Assembly (NCBI RefSeq): GCF_031453555.1
Contig: NZ_JAVIZM010000001.1
Span: 3,913,001 to 3,977,000, forward strand
Direction: 5' to 3'
From: Bacillus sp. SLBN-46
GTDB taxonomy: Bacteria > Bacillota > Bacilli > Bacillales > Cytobacillaceae
DNA: 64,000 nucleotides
Every line of letters begins with the position of its first letter. Position 1 is the stretch's first letter. A program made the translations under genes and the position numbers. The notes beneath the pieces were generated by a model that worked only from the letters and a program-made list of their open reading frames with translations, ran no database searches and had not been told where the DNA came from. Shown here piece after piece: positions 38,347 to 47,459 of this stretch.

Positions 38347-39396
38347 TTATTTTTTCTCAGCTGGTTTAAAAGGTTTCATCCAAAGTAAAACAAAAAAGGT
38401 CATACAAATATACCCGAATAAAGGATATAAATAAGATAAAAGAGTTCCATAATTCACAAGGCTGATAAGATAGGAAACGACAAAAATAGACGAAACCGAT
38501 ACCATTGTTGGGATGGCCATATATTGTTTCAGCTGTCGATCAAGGCCGAAAACATTCCCAATGACAGAAGTGAAGATTTCGCCGTAAATGACAAGGACAA
38601 AAACGCCATAGAGAAAGGGTGCTAAATTTTTCATAATAATGGCCATTGGAATTTCATATAGTTCAAGATTTGGAAGCATAATCAATGTTGAATGACTAGC
38701 AATTAATATAAGAGTTAAGGCCATTCCCCCAAGAATCCCCCCCCATTTAATTGTCCAATCATCTTTTATTTCTGATGCAATCGGTACTAGAACTGCCTGA
38801 GCTAAGCCAAGATTCAAGGCTGTATACGAAAACGGTGCCACGACACTTTTCCACCCATCTTCTGCATGGGGTATAAATAATAATTTATTTAAAAAATTAG
38901 GCATTTGAATGGAATAAGACATCAATATAAGACTAAAACAAATCATCAGTGGAACCACAAAACTATTCACTGCAAAAAGTCCCTTAGTTCCAATTAACAT
39001 AACAATAATAGATAATGCGATTGTCAGAAACACACCCAGGTTTTTAGGAAGACCTAGCTGCTCTTCAAAAACAGCCCCTGCACCTGCAAGCATTACTGCG
39101 CTTACCCCTAGAAGCATAAAAAGCATAAATATATTAATAACCCTACCCGGCCATTTCCCAAACAAGTACTCATTTAACTCTTGATATGATTTTGCGTTTA
39201 TTTGTGCAGCTATTCTCATTAACTTTGACCCTAATGCAATAAAGAGATACCCGCTCATTAATATACTAATAAAGCCAAAGAATCCAAACCGTGAAAAAAA
39301 CTCAACGATTTCCTTTCCTGTGGCGAACCCTGCTCCAATCACTGTTCCAACATAGACTGCCGCAATTTGAAAGGCTGCTGGCCAATTTTTCCTCAC
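38347..39396 (-). CDS. ykvI: YkvI membrane protein, APC-like transporter
   Basis: A 349-residue integral membrane protein with about ten helices. It opens with AAVYVGTVIGAGFATGKEI, the unwound first helix typical of the LeuT/APC fold, so it is probably a transporter; substrate is unknown. It lies divergently from clpE, as I recall in B. subtilis. The region between them carries the clpE control sites. The start ATG at 39396 is preceded by GGGGGAG. Confidence 0.88.
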   Translation of the reverse strand: MRKNWPAAFQIAAVYVGTVIGAGFATGKEIVEFFSRFGFFGFISILMSGYLFIALGSKLMRIAAQINAKSYQELNEYLFGKWPGRVINIFMLFMLLGVSAVMLAGAGAVFEEQLGLPKNLGVFLTIALSIIVMLIGTKGLFAVNSFVVPLMICFSLILMSYSIQMPNFLNKLLFIPHAEDGWKSVVAPFSYTALNLGLAQAVLVPIASEIKDDWTIKWGGILGGMALTLILIASHSTLIMLPNLELYEIPMAIIMKNLAPFLYGVFVLVIYGEIFTSVIGNVFGLDRQLKQYMAIPTMVSVSSIFVVSYLISLVNYGTLLSYLYPLFGYICMTFFVLLWMKPFKPAEKK

Positions 39397-39489
39397 ATCA
39401 TCTCCCCCTTATCATCAATATATGAGTTAAGGGACAAACAAAGACGAGCTTTTTTCCTTAATTGGTAACCATTTCTATAAACAAATCTC

Positions 39490-39518
39490 TTGAAAGTCAA
39501 AAAAGGTCAGAGTATACT
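39490..39518 (+). promoter_or_regulatory. SigA promoter of clpE
   Basis: TTGAAA (39490-39495), exactly 17 bases, TATACT (39513-39518). The spacer contains the first CtsR box. Confidence 0.8.
39495..39511. promoter_or_regulatory. CtsR operator 1 of clpE
   Basis: AGTCAAA-AAA-GGTCAGA: two heptads matching the CtsR direct repeat (A/GGTCAAA-N3-A/GGTCAAA) with one mismatch, lying between -35 and -10. Confidence 0.9.
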
Positions 39519-39528
39519 ATGGTCATAA

Positions 39529-39551
39529 AGTCAAAGATAGTCAAAGTCAAA
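39529..39551. promoter_or_regulatory. CtsR operator 2 of clpE
   Basis: AGTCAAA-GAT-AGTCAAA is a perfect CtsR site, followed directly by an extra GTCAAA, at about +5 to +27. Two sites fit the very tight heat-shock control known for clpE. Confidence 0.93.
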
Positions 39552-39598
39552 CGATGATGTTAAACAACTTATAAATATTTTTAGGAGGTTATTTGCTT

Positions 39599-41749
39599 AT
39601 GCTTTGTCAAAAATGTAATGTAAACCATGCAAATGTACAGTTAAATATGAATATCAATGGCCAACGTAAGGAAATCAAACTCTGTCACGAATGCTACGTT
39701 AAAGAAAAAAATGCATTAGGTGCTAATTTTAGTTCACCTATGAACTCATTCTCGAACTTTCCTTTTGAAAATCTATTCATGAATAATCACTTTGCACAAG
39801 ATCCAAATGCAACCGAATCATATACTACACATCAAAAAGCATCTCATGGTGGATTTATCGATCAATTCGGTCGTAATCTAAGTAACATGGCGAAAGTAGG
39901 TCTTATAGACCCAGTTATCGGTCGAAATGATGAAGTGAAACGTGTCATTGAAATTCTCAATAGAAGAAACAAAAACAATCCAGTATTAATCGGTGAACCT
40001 GGTGTAGGTAAGACAGCTATTGCTGAAGGTCTTGCCCTTAAGATTGCAGAAGGAGATGTACCAGGAAAACTGAAGAATAAAGAGGTCTATCTTTTAGATG
40101 TTGCCTCCCTTGTTTCTAATACTGGAATTCGTGGACAGTTTGAAGAACGAATGAAAAAATTGATTACTGAATTACAAGAACGTAAAAATATTATTCTTTT
40201 TATCGATGAAATTCATTTGCTTGTCGGTGCAGGTTCTGCAGAAGGATCAATGGATGCAGGAAATATTTTGAAACCTGCATTAGCACGTGGGGAATTACAA
40301 GTAGTGGGTGCAACAACCCTCAAAGAATATCGCCAGATTGAAAAGGATTCAGCCCTAGAACGCCGCTTCCAGCCGGTTCATGTTCTTGAACCAACGACGG
40401 AGGCTGCTGTTGAAATTTTAAAAGGAATTCAAAAGAAATACGAGGATTATCATGAAGTGGTTTATTCTGATGAAGCCATTCATGCATGTGTCCAATTGTC
40501 ACAGCGCTATATCCAAGACCGCTTCTTACCAGATAAGGCCATCGATTTACTTGATGAAGCCGGTTCAAAATTAAATTTAAACTCTGATTATAAAAACACT
40601 GAACAAATTGAGGCCCGCTTAAAAGAGATTGCAGCTGCCAAGGAAGAAGCACTTAAAAAGGAACTATATGAAGCTGCAGCTAAACTCCGTGACGAAGAAT
40701 TACAGCTTGAGAAATCATTAAATACGGATACAAGCTCTGAAAGACCTGTTGTTCAGGTTTCACATATTCAAGAAATTATTGAACAGAAAACAGGAATTCC
40801 AGTAGGAAAATTGCAACAAGAAGAACAGTGTAAGATGAAGGATCTAGAAGCAAATTTAAATCATAAAGTCATTGGGCAGGAAAAGGCTGTAAAAAAAGTA
40901 GCAAAAGCAATTAGACGCAGTCGTGCTGGCTTAAAATCAAAGAATCGTCCGATTGGATCTTTTCTTTTCGTCGGTCCTACTGGTGTAGGAAAAACGGAAC
41001 TATCTAAAACACTTGCTGAAGAACTATTTGGTACGAAAGATGCCATGATTCGTCTGGATATGAGTGAGTACATGGAAAAACACAGTGTATCAAAATTAAT
41101 TGGTTCACCTCCTGGTTATGTGGGTCATGACGAGGCAGGTCAGCTTACAGAAAAAGTACGCAGAAATCCTTACAGCATTATTTTGTTAGATGAAATTGAA
41201 AAGGCACATCCTGATGTTCAACATATGTTCCTGCAAATCCTTGAAGATGGCCGTCTTACAGATAGTCAGGGAAGAATTGTTAGCTTTAAGGATACAGTCA
41301 TCATTATGACAAGTAATGCGGGTATCGGTCATAAATCTGTGCATGTCGGCTTTAGTACAAATGAAGCCGTGGAAGAAGCTACGATTCTTGACTCACTAGG
41401 CAGTTTCTTTAAACCAGAATTTTTGAATCGCTTTGATAGCATCATTGAATTTAATGCACTGGATAAAGAAAACATCTTATATATTGTTGATTTAATGATG
41501 ATTGAATTACAAGAAACTTTAGCTGAACAAAATATTGAGTTACACATTACGTCAGAAGCTAAAGAAAAGTTAGCTGAGCTTGGTTACCATCCTGCCTTCG
41601 GTGCACGCCCACTCCGCAGGGTCATTCAGGAACAACTCGAAGATACCATCGCTGACTTTATCCTTGAACAGCCAGATGCTAATAAGTTACAAGCCATTTT
41701 AGAAGATGGTCAATTAAAAGTCGTTTCTGAAGTGGTTTCAGTTCAATAA
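39599..41749 (+). CDS. clpE: ATP-dependent Clp protease ATP-binding subunit ClpE
   Basis: A Hsp100 unfoldase of 716 residues that feeds substrates to ClpP. It has the ClpE-specific N-terminal zinc finger (C3/C6 and C29/C32), a first AAA+ domain (Walker A GEPGVGKT near residue 132), a coiled-coil UVR-like linker and a second AAA+ domain (Walker [10 protein letters not shown] near 460; sensor and D2-small follow). ATG at 39599 follows AGGAGG by 10 bases. It is the only gene of its unit and is controlled by CtsR. Confidence 0.97.
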   Translation: MLCQKCNVNHANVQLNMNINGQRKEIKLCHECYVKEKNALGANFSSPMNSFSNFPFENLFMNNHFAQDPNATESYTTHQKASHGGFIDQFGRNLSNMAKVGLIDPVIGRNDEVKRVIEILNRRNKNNPVLIGEPGVGKTAIAEGLALKIAEGDVPGKLKNKEVYLLDVASLVSNTGIRGQFEERMKKLITELQERKNIILFIDEIHLLVGAGSAEGSMDAGNILKPALARGELQVVGATTLKEYRQIEKDSALERRFQPVHVLEPTTEAAVEILKGIQKKYEDYHEVVYSDEAIHACVQLSQRYIQDRFLPDKAIDLLDEAGSKLNLNSDYKNTEQIEARLKEIAAAKEEALKKELYEAAAKLRDEELQLEKSLNTDTSSERPVVQVSHIQEIIEQKTGIPVGKLQQEEQCKMKDLEANLNHKVIGQEKAVKKVAKAIRRSRAGLKSKNRPIGSFLFVGPTGVGKTELSKTLAEELFGTKDAMIRLDMSEYMEKHSVSKLIGSPPGYVGHDEAGQLTEKVRRNPYSIILLDEIEKAHPDVQHMFLQILEDGRLTDSQGRIVSFKDTVIIMTSNAGIGHKSVHVGFSTNEAVEEATILDSLGSFFKPEFLNRFDSIIEFNALDKENILYIVDLMMIELQETLAEQNIELHITSEAKEKLAELGYHPAFGARPLRRVIQEQLEDTIADFILEQPDANKLQAILEDGQLKVVSEVVSVQ

Positions 41750-41755
41750 AAAGGT

Positions 41756-41784
41756 GAAAGAGGTTGACTGAGTCAACCTCTTTC
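41756..41784. terminator. Bidirectional terminator between clpE and pepF
   Basis: GAAAGAGGTTGA and TCAACCTCTTTC form a 12-bp stem closed by a short loop. Confidence 0.9.
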
Positions 41785-41793
41785 ATTTATTTC

Positions 41794-43488
41794 TTATAGT
41801 TTTTTATCCTCAATAGAACTTAGCCATTTCTCAATCTCACCAACTACTGATTCCACACAGCCGTTTTCAAATGGAGAAATGAGGTTTGCTGCTTCCACTA
41901 ACTTGGTAAATGACATACTTCCACCAAGCTTACATAGATTTACATAATCGTTCCAAGCCTCTTCTTGATTCTCCCTTCCGCGTTTCCAAAATTGGAAGGC
42001 ACAAATTTGTGCAAGCGTGTAATCAATATAATAAAATGGAGAATTGTAGATATGGCTTTGACGTTGCCAGAAGCCCCCGTTTTCTAGGTATTCATTCCCG
42101 TCATAATCCTTATGAGGTAAGTATTTTTTCTCAATCTCACGCCACTGAAGATTACGTTCCTTTGGTGTTGCGGTTGGGTTTTCATATACCCAATGCTGGA
42201 ATTCATCAACAGATACACCATATGGGAGGAATAATAGTGCTTCGCTTAAATGGGAGAACTTATATTTATCTGTATCTTCCTTGAAGAACAGCTCCATCCA
42301 TGGCCATGTAAAGAATTCCATACTCATGGAATGGATTTCACATGCTTCATAAGTTGGCCAATAGTATTCTGGAATTTCAAAGTGACGGCTAGAGTATACT
42401 TGGAAGGCATGCCCAGCTTCATGGGTTAAGACATCAATATCACCTGATGTGCCATTGAAATTAGAAAAAATAAATGGTGCTTTATTATTTTCAATAAATG
42501 TACAGTAACCGCCAGCAGCTTTTCCTTTTTTGGCTACTAGATCCATAAGGTTATTGTCCTGCATGAAACGGAAGAACAATCCCGTTTCCTCTGAAAGTTC
42601 TTCGTACATTTTCTGTCCGTTTTCAATGATCCATTCAGGACTGCCTTTTGGAACAGCATTTCCTGTTTTAAAAATAAAGCCCTCATCATAATATTTCAAT
42701 TGATCAAGACCAATTCTCTCTTGTTGACGAGCTTTTAGTTTTGTAGCTATTGGAACAATAAAATCCTTCACCTGCTGACGGAAATTCGCTACCATTTCTG
42801 CATTGTAGTCTGTTCTCATCATTCGATAATAAGCTAACTCTACAAAGTTATTGTATCCAAGCTTCTGAGCAATCTCTGTTCTTACTTTTACAAGGTCATC
42901 GAAAATTCGATCAAGCTCTGACTGATGTTCAGCTAAGAACCCAAACCTTGCCTCATTCGCCCGTTTCCTCATATCTCTATCTGTCGACTCAGTAAATGGT
43001 TGTAATTGTGTTAAAGTCCTCTCTTCACCTTCAAAATCAATCTTTGCTGCTGCAATTAGCTTTGTATATTCTGTTGATAGGCGATTTTCCTTTTGAAGTA
43101 ATGGGACAATCTCTGGCTTAAATGTCTTAAGCTGACCTTCTGCAAGAGAAAAAAGCTGTTTGCCCCACTTTTCCTCTAATTCACGGCGAAATGTTGATTC
43201 TACCAATGCTTGATAATACTTTGTAGCTAGACCTTCAACCTTTGGCTGAATTTCATCCATATAGTCTTGTTCTTGCTTATAAAACTCATCGTTTGTATCA
43301 ATGGAATGACGAATGTAACATAAGTTGAACATGGTTCCAATGTCATTTCTAAGCGCATTAATTTCATGCATAGCCTCACTCTGTTCCTCAACTGAAACGG
43401 CACTTTTAAAACGCTCCAGTAAAGCATCGAATGTAACAGTTACTTCTTCTAAATTCGGACGTACATATGTATAGTTTTCAAAGCTCAT
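41794..43488 (-). CDS. pepF: M3-family oligoendopeptidase (PepF-like)
   Basis: A cytosolic zinc peptidase of 564 residues that cleaves short peptides. The zinc-binding motif is THEAGHAFQVYS (HExxH), with the third ligand in the following helix (YEACEIHSMSMEF). The family length is met. ATG at 43488 follows GGGGGATG. No signal peptide. Usual roles are peptide recycling; it stands between clpE and a MarR gene, each with its own terminator. Confidence 0.93.
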   Translation of the reverse strand: MSFENYTYVRPNLEEVTVTFDALLERFKSAVSVEEQSEAMHEINALRNDIGTMFNLCYIRHSIDTNDEFYKQEQDYMDEIQPKVEGLATKYYQALVESTFRRELEEKWGKQLFSLAEGQLKTFKPEIVPLLQKENRLSTEYTKLIAAAKIDFEGEERTLTQLQPFTESTDRDMRKRANEARFGFLAEHQSELDRIFDDLVKVRTEIAQKLGYNNFVELAYYRMMRTDYNAEMVANFRQQVKDFIVPIATKLKARQQERIGLDQLKYYDEGFIFKTGNAVPKGSPEWIIENGQKMYEELSEETGLFFRFMQDNNLMDLVAKKGKAAGGYCTFIENNKAPFIFSNFNGTSGDIDVLTHEAGHAFQVYSSRHFEIPEYYWPTYEACEIHSMSMEFFTWPWMELFFKEDTDKYKFSHLSEALLFLPYGVSVDEFQHWVYENPTATPKERNLQWREIEKKYLPHKDYDGNEYLENGGFWQRQSHIYNSPFYYIDYTLAQICAFQFWKRGRENQEEAWNDYVNLCKLGGSMSFTKLVEAANLISPFENGCVESVVGEIEKWLSSIEDKKL

Positions 43489-43561
43489 TAAACATCCCCC
43501 TTATCTTGTTTTCTGCATATATTTCTTCGACACTCTACCATCATATTCCTTTTACAAAAAA

Positions 43562-43583
43562 AATACGACCTTTTGGCCGTATT
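43562..43583 (-). terminator. Terminator of the MarR gene
   Basis: AATACGACC and GGCCGTATT (one mismatch) with a 4-base loop; eight Ts follow on the minus strand. Confidence 0.85.
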
Positions 43584-44022
43584 AAAATTTACCTGCAGGT
43601 ATACCTAATTTTTTTAATAGATCAATCGCTTCCGACTTTTCCGAATCAGTTAGACTCGACATAAGTTGGTCAATTTGTTCGGCGTGCTCGGGGAATATGC
43701 CTTGAATAAAAGCTCTTCCCTCTTCAGTAATTTGAGCATAAGTGACCCTTCGATCCTTTGGACAAGCAATTCTTTTTAACATTCCTTTTTGCTCTAGCTT
43801 ATCCACTACGTAAGTAATACTCCCGCTAGCTAGCAAAATTTTTCCGCCAATTTGCTGCATTGGCTGGTCTCCCTTATGATAAAGAAGCTCTAAAACAGCA
43901 AACTCAGTAGGGTTTAAACCGCTTGCTTGAATCACTTTATTTACATGTTCATTAATCGCTTTATATGCTCGTGAAAGGACAATAAATAACTTTAATGATT
44001 TTGCTACTGAATCATTCTCCAT
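43582..44022 (-). CDS. ykvE: MarR-family transcriptional regulator (YkvE-like)
   Basis: A 146-residue winged-helix repressor. The helix-turn-helix lies around FAVLELLYHKGDQPMQQIGG and ASGSITYVVDKLEQKG, and the wing contains CPKDRRVTYAQIT. One cysteine (in IACPKD) could be a redox switch, as in OhrR/YodB relatives, but it is in the wing rather than at the N-terminus. A consensus promoter and an overlapping operator-like repeat precede it, so it probably represses itself. No target gene is divergent from it. Confidence 0.88.
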   Translation of the reverse strand: MENDSVAKSLKLFIVLSRAYKAINEHVNKVIQASGLNPTEFAVLELLYHKGDQPMQQIGGKILLASGSITYVVDKLEQKGMLKRIACPKDRRVTYAQITEEGRAFIQGIFPEHAEQIDQLMSSLTDSEKSEAIDLLKKLGIPAGKF

Positions 44023-44055
44023 AAGAACTCATCCTTTAGATTTGTTTTAAAAATT

Positions 44056-44071
44056 ATCTTGATTTCAAAAT
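44056..44071. promoter_or_regulatory. MarR-type operator downstream of the ykvE -10
   Basis: Imperfect inverted repeat ATCTTGA-TT-TCAAAAT, the half-site pattern used by the MhqR/YodB-like branch of MarR regulators (ATCTTGA). It covers the predicted start point, where a bound repressor would block initiation. Confidence 0.55.
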
Positions 44072-44072
44072 T

Positions 44073-44101
44073 ATTATAAAAAAATTTTTTACTTATGTCA
44101 A
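44073..44101 (-). promoter_or_regulatory. Perfect-consensus SigA promoter of ykvE
   Basis: Minus strand: -35 TTGACA (44096-44101), 17 bases, -10 TATAAT (44073-44078). A promoter this strong normally needs a repressor, which fits the operator next to it. Confidence 0.85.
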
Positions 44102-44117
44102 TTTGCATGTAAAGAAC

Positions 44118-44245
44118 AAAAGGCGGAAGCGCCTCGTCCAGCCCCGACAGGCAAATGTTCTTCGGCGGGAAAAGTCCGCCTTTTGACTTTTCTTGCCGAA
44201 GGTTATTTGACCCGAGGGGCTAGGCGCTGGAGCTAGACTCAGACT
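44118..44245. repeat. Structured dispersed repeat element
   Basis: About 128 bp, GC-richer than its surroundings, with nested inverted arms: AGCGCCT (44128-44134) with AGGCGCT (44222-44228), AGCCCC (44140-44145) with GGGGCT (44216-44221), CTTCGGC (44160-44166) with GCCGAAG (44195-44201), and AAAAGTC (44170-44176) with GACTTTT (44185-44191). An alternative pairing joins AAAGGCGGA (44119-44127) to TCCGCCTTT (44175-44183). I recognise the CAGCCCCGACAGGCA and CGAGGGGCTAGGCGCTGGAG segments as a family repeated many times in Bacillaceae genomes. No ORF. Confidence 0.8.
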
Positions 44246-44299
44246 TCTAGTTCTGTTATCCACACTCGGACCTTTTTATAATTTCCTAACCAATGAAAA

Positions 44300-44321
44300 A
44301 CGAGACACAACTTGGTCTCGT
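44300..44321 (-). terminator. Terminator of the phosphotransferase gene
   Basis: Arms ACGAGAC and GTCTCGT with an 8-base loop, then TTTTTC on the minus strand. Confidence 0.85.
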
Positions 44322-44330
44322 CTACATCGT

Positions 44331-45311
44331 TTATGCAATTGTTTCTTTCTTGATAATCCTATATTGTATTTCATTAATAAGTTTATTTAACCGCTCATCC
44401 CTGTCTTCGGGTGCGATCTTTTTTTGGAAAACTGAATAAAGAGTAATATCTCTTAATTGAAGAAAGAGGGGTACATGTTCCTCCCAACTTTCCGGTAAGG
44501 GATTACATTCCTTATATCCTTCAGTAAAGTGAGTTAGAAATCGATGAGCAAATTCGGTTTTTTCCTGTTTATTCGAATTACGTAGTCCATTAAAAATGGA
44601 ATAATAAAGCGGGATGGCAATATCTGATGTAAACCAATGGTAGCTGCAATCATCAAAATCAAACACATGGACATTCTTGCCATCATAAAAGAAATTACCT
44701 GAATGGATATCTGTATGGATTAAACCAAAGTTATCTTTCGTTTGAGGAAGTTCCCTTAGCTCTTTCATTAGGTCATTAGTATTCTTAATAATTTCCGGTT
44801 CGTCTGGAAAATACGCTTTTACATCAATGAGTTCTTCTTCATGCCAAAAAGGGCGTAATTTCAATCCTTTTTTCGGTTGATAATGCTTTGTCACTGCATG
44901 CATATGTCCCGTCACCCTCCCCCAGGCATGGAACAAATCGTTACTAAAATACTCAGAGTCGGTCTTAACGGGAAATCCTTCGGCCTTTGTATAAAGACAG
45001 GCAAAAAAACAGGACTCATCCAAAGCCTCAAATCTTTCTATTAAATGTCCATTAGAAGAAAGAAATACCTTTGGGCAGTTTACACCATTTTCGTTTAAAT
45101 AGTTCATCCAATCTAGCTCTGCTTCTATTTCACCTAAAGAGCGGTGTGAACTATGGGTAATCCTCAAGACAAATGGTTGGTCATTGCGATACACTTCAAA
45201 TACATAATTCTCAAAGTCTCCCAATTTCTTTACTCTTAATTCTAATTCAAACCTTGTTAAAAATTGATTTAAAACTTCTTGAGTAAACAATACTTCAACA
45301 GACTTTTCCAT
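44331..45311 (-). CDS. Aminoglycoside/choline-kinase-fold phosphotransferase
   Basis: A 326-residue protein-kinase-like small-molecule kinase. The catalytic loop is LIHTDIHSGNFFYDG (Asp and Asn near residues 205-210) and the metal-binding motif HVFDFDDCSYHW follows. An N-lobe ATP-binding lysine is less clear (EVYRNDQPFVLRIT). It resembles homoserine-kinase-type or YihE-like proteins rather than a known aminoglycoside-resistance enzyme. Substrate unknown. The ATG at 45311 has a weak ribosome site. Confidence 0.85.
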   Translation of the reverse strand: MEKSVEVLFTQEVLNQFLTRFELELRVKKLGDFENYVFEVYRNDQPFVLRITHSSHRSLGEIEAELDWMNYLNENGVNCPKVFLSSNGHLIERFEALDESCFFACLYTKAEGFPVKTDSEYFSNDLFHAWGRVTGHMHAVTKHYQPKKGLKLRPFWHEEELIDVKAYFPDEPEIIKNTNDLMKELRELPQTKDNFGLIHTDIHSGNFFYDGKNVHVFDFDDCSYHWFTSDIAIPLYYSIFNGLRNSNKQEKTEFAHRFLTHFTEGYKECNPLPESWEEHVPLFLQLRDITLYSVFQKKIAPEDRDERLNKLINEIQYRIIKKETIA

Positions 45312-45450
45312 AAATCCCCCTATGAAACAATTATTCTTTCATTATAGTTTAAAAATTCAAAAATCAGAAATAAATATTTCTTATTTTTGGCAATCGGTAG
45401 TAAGATATGGATAGAAAACTATTTGCACTTTTTACAAAGAAGGGATGTCA

Positions 45451-46689
45451 ATGAGTCAGCAAGCTGCTTTACCCGTTAAAACGCCAAAAGCCTCAGAGTC
45501 TACCATGTTTAAAATTCTCTTTATCATCGGGCTATGTCATTTATTGAATGATGCGATTCAGGCTGTTGTACCAGCTATGTTTCCGATATTAGAGAAGTCG
45601 ATGGGGTTAAGCTTCACCCAGCTAGGGGTCATTGCTTTTTCATTAAATATGGTCTCCTCTGTCATGCAGCCACTAGTCGGGTTCGTAACTGACAAAAAGC
45701 CTATGCCATATGCCTTGCCAATAGGACTTACTTTTACTTTAGTTGGAATACTTGGATTAGGATTTGCTTCAAATTTTGCTTGGATTGTCTTAGCTGTTGT
45801 CTTGATTGGTCTCGGTTCAGCCGTGTTTCACCCTGAAGGCTCTAGGGTTGCCTATATGGCTGCAGGGAATCGCCGAGGTCTTGCTCAATCAATTTATCAA
45901 GTCGGCGGAAATACTGGTCAGGCATTGGCCCCACTTATTACAGCACTTATTTTAGTTCCACTGGGTCAGATAGGTGCATCTTGGTTTACCATTGTTGCTG
46001 CTCTTGCTGTGATTTTATTGATTTATATTGCAGGTTGGTATAATCAGAGACTAAACCAATCTCCTAAAACAGCAAAAGGTAAAAGAACAAGTATGGATCA
46101 AAAAGTCGGGTTGTCCAAAGAAGTTAAAAATACAATCGTCTTAATCCTGTTACTTATCTTTGCTAGGACTTGGTACACATCCGGAATGACCAATTTCTAT
46201 ACATTTTATGCGATTAAGGAATATGGACTTACAATTAAACAGTCTCAACTTTTCTTATTTGCCTTTCTCGTATCGGGGGCAATTGGAACATTCTTTGGAG
46301 GTCCGCTTTCTGACCGTTTTGGAAAGAAACAGATTATTTCCTTTTCCATGCTGGCGACTGTTCCTTTTTCGTTTCTCATTCCTTATGTACCGCCAACAAT
46401 TGCCTTTATCTTTTTGATTTTTACCGGATTTATTTTAATGACTAGTTTTTCTGTGACAGTTGTCTATGCACAAGAATTAGTTCCTGGAAAGATTGGGACA
46501 ATGTCTGGTTTAACTGTAGGACTTGCATTCGGTATGGGGGCAATTGGTTCTGTGGGGTTAGGATACATTGCTGACTGGATTGGTTTACAATCAATGATTA
46601 CATGGCTGGGGGTACTCCCCTTACTCGGTTTAATCGCTTTTTTACTTCCATCTGATCAGAAGGTGTGGGAATGGAATCAAATAAAGTAA
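45451..46689 (+). CDS. fsr: MFS transporter of the fosmidomycin-resistance (Fsr) family
   Basis: A 412-residue, 12-helix exporter. It matches Fsr in HLLNDAIQAVVPAMFPIL, QPLVGFVTDKKPMPYALPIG, FHPEGSRVAYMA, GLAQSIYQVGGNTGQAL and VVYAQELVPGKIGTMSGL. E. coli Fsr exports fosmidomycin; native substrates are unknown. The in-frame ATG at 45445 abuts the GAAGGG ribosome site, so ATG at 45451 is preferred. An inverted repeat AGAAATA-AA-TATTTCT lies at 45366-45381 in the divergent spacer. It is convergent with the hemerythrin gene. Confidence 0.9.
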   Translation: MSQQAALPVKTPKASESTMFKILFIIGLCHLLNDAIQAVVPAMFPILEKSMGLSFTQLGVIAFSLNMVSSVMQPLVGFVTDKKPMPYALPIGLTFTLVGILGLGFASNFAWIVLAVVLIGLGSAVFHPEGSRVAYMAAGNRRGLAQSIYQVGGNTGQALAPLITALILVPLGQIGASWFTIVAALAVILLIYIAGWYNQRLNQSPKTAKGKRTSMDQKVGLSKEVKNTIVLILLLIFARTWYTSGMTNFYTFYAIKEYGLTIKQSQLFLFAFLVSGAIGTFFGGPLSDRFGKKQIISFSMLATVPFSFLIPYVPPTIAFIFLIFTGFILMTSFSVTVVYAQELVPGKIGTMSGLTVGLAFGMGAIGSVGLGYIADWIGLQSMITWLGVLPLLGLIAFLLPSDQKVWEWNQIK

Positions 46690-46716
46690 GGATAGGCTAA
46701 TGCCTATCCTTACTTT
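46683..46716. terminator. Bidirectional terminator between fsr and the hemerythrin gene
   Basis: 15-bp perfect stem AAAGTAAGGATAGGC / GCCTATCCTTACTTT with a 4-base loop; it overlaps the last codons of both genes. Confidence 0.92.
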
Positions 46717-47234
46717 ATTTCTTGAATTCTTTTGTACAATTCAGCTTTTTCTTCATCTGTTAGCATTCTTTCTGCCATTGGAAATAGTACATTTTCTTCT
46801 TTAGAGAAATGCTCGGTTAAGATGAAATAAGCATTTTGGATTAACTCAGCTAACCTTTTCTTTTCTTCAGTAGATGCTTCAGTAACTTCTGCATTTGTTA
46901 AAAAAGAACCGATATTAGTTTTCGCTTGATCATGTTCATACTCCATTACCGCAATAGGTCCTGAGGTTGTTCCAATATAGGTTCCCATCATTGGGAAAAG
47001 AACGCCTTCTTCTCTTTCAGAATGTGGGTCTAAAGCTGCCTTAAAGGCTTTCACTTGCTCAATTAATTCAATAAAATCTTCTTCAACATTCAACTCTTGG
47101 TCAATGTTTTGTGTTAAAGTGTATAGCTTCTCTAATTGTTCTAATAATGGAGGATGTTCACTTTTAAGTTGTTTTAATCCTTCACTTAATTCAGCTTGGG
47201 GCATACCGCCAAACCCACTCATGCAACCACTCAT
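46710..47234 (-). CDS. Hemerythrin-domain protein
   Basis: A 174-residue cytosolic four-helix bundle with the di-iron ligand pattern: EHPPLLEQL (first His), DPHSEREEGVLFP (His and Glu), MEYEHDQAKTN (His) and LTEHFSKEENVLFP (His and Glu). This is the non-haem di-iron site of hemerythrins and of RIC/YtfE proteins that handle nitric oxide or repair Fe-S clusters; the ScdA_N domain is absent. AGGTG precedes the ATG by about 9 bases. Its promoter carries an FNR site at the activator position, so it should be induced at low oxygen. Confidence 0.9.
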   Translation of the reverse strand: MSGCMSGFGGMPQAELSEGLKQLKSEHPPLLEQLEKLYTLTQNIDQELNVEEDFIELIEQVKAFKAALDPHSEREEGVLFPMMGTYIGTTSGPIAVMEYEHDQAKTNIGSFLTNAEVTEASTEEKKRLAELIQNAYFILTEHFSKEENVLFPMAERMLTDEEKAELYKRIQEIK

Positions 47235-47268
47235 TATTCATTTCACCTCTATTGTAATTTGTGTCCTA

Positions 47269-47311
47269 AGTATAAAATTAACTATGAATTAATGTAGTGA
47301 CAGAGGTCACA
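47269..47311 (-). promoter_or_regulatory. FNR-activated promoter of the hemerythrin gene
   Basis: Minus strand: TGTGA-CCTCTG-TCACT (47296-47311), an exact FNR box, and -10 TATACT (47269-47274). With a start near 47262 the box is centred at -41.5, the classical class II activator position, and no -35 is needed. There is no -35-like hexamer at 17 bases, as expected for such promoters. Confidence 0.75.
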
Positions 47312-47459
47312 TCTCTGAAAAAGAAGCGGATGGTTGTCGTATTTTTGTCATTTTTATGAAACCGCTCTAATTTTTTTGAAAATTTAACATTTATCACACA
47401 AAAATTGTTTGAAAGTTTCATATAATGAAGATAGAACATGAAATGGAGGTCAAAAATAC

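Larger units (their letters stand above)
44023..44330. other. Intergenic region between ykvE and the kinase-like gene
   Basis: The 308 bases hold the ykvE promoter and operator (44056-44101), the structured repeat (44118-44245) and the terminator of the next gene (44300-44321). No gene was seen. Confidence 0.7.

Noticed and set aside
44118..44245. CRISPR array or insertion sequence at the structured repeat
   Set aside because: There is no regular repeat-spacer unit, no transposase and no flanking target duplication that I can see.
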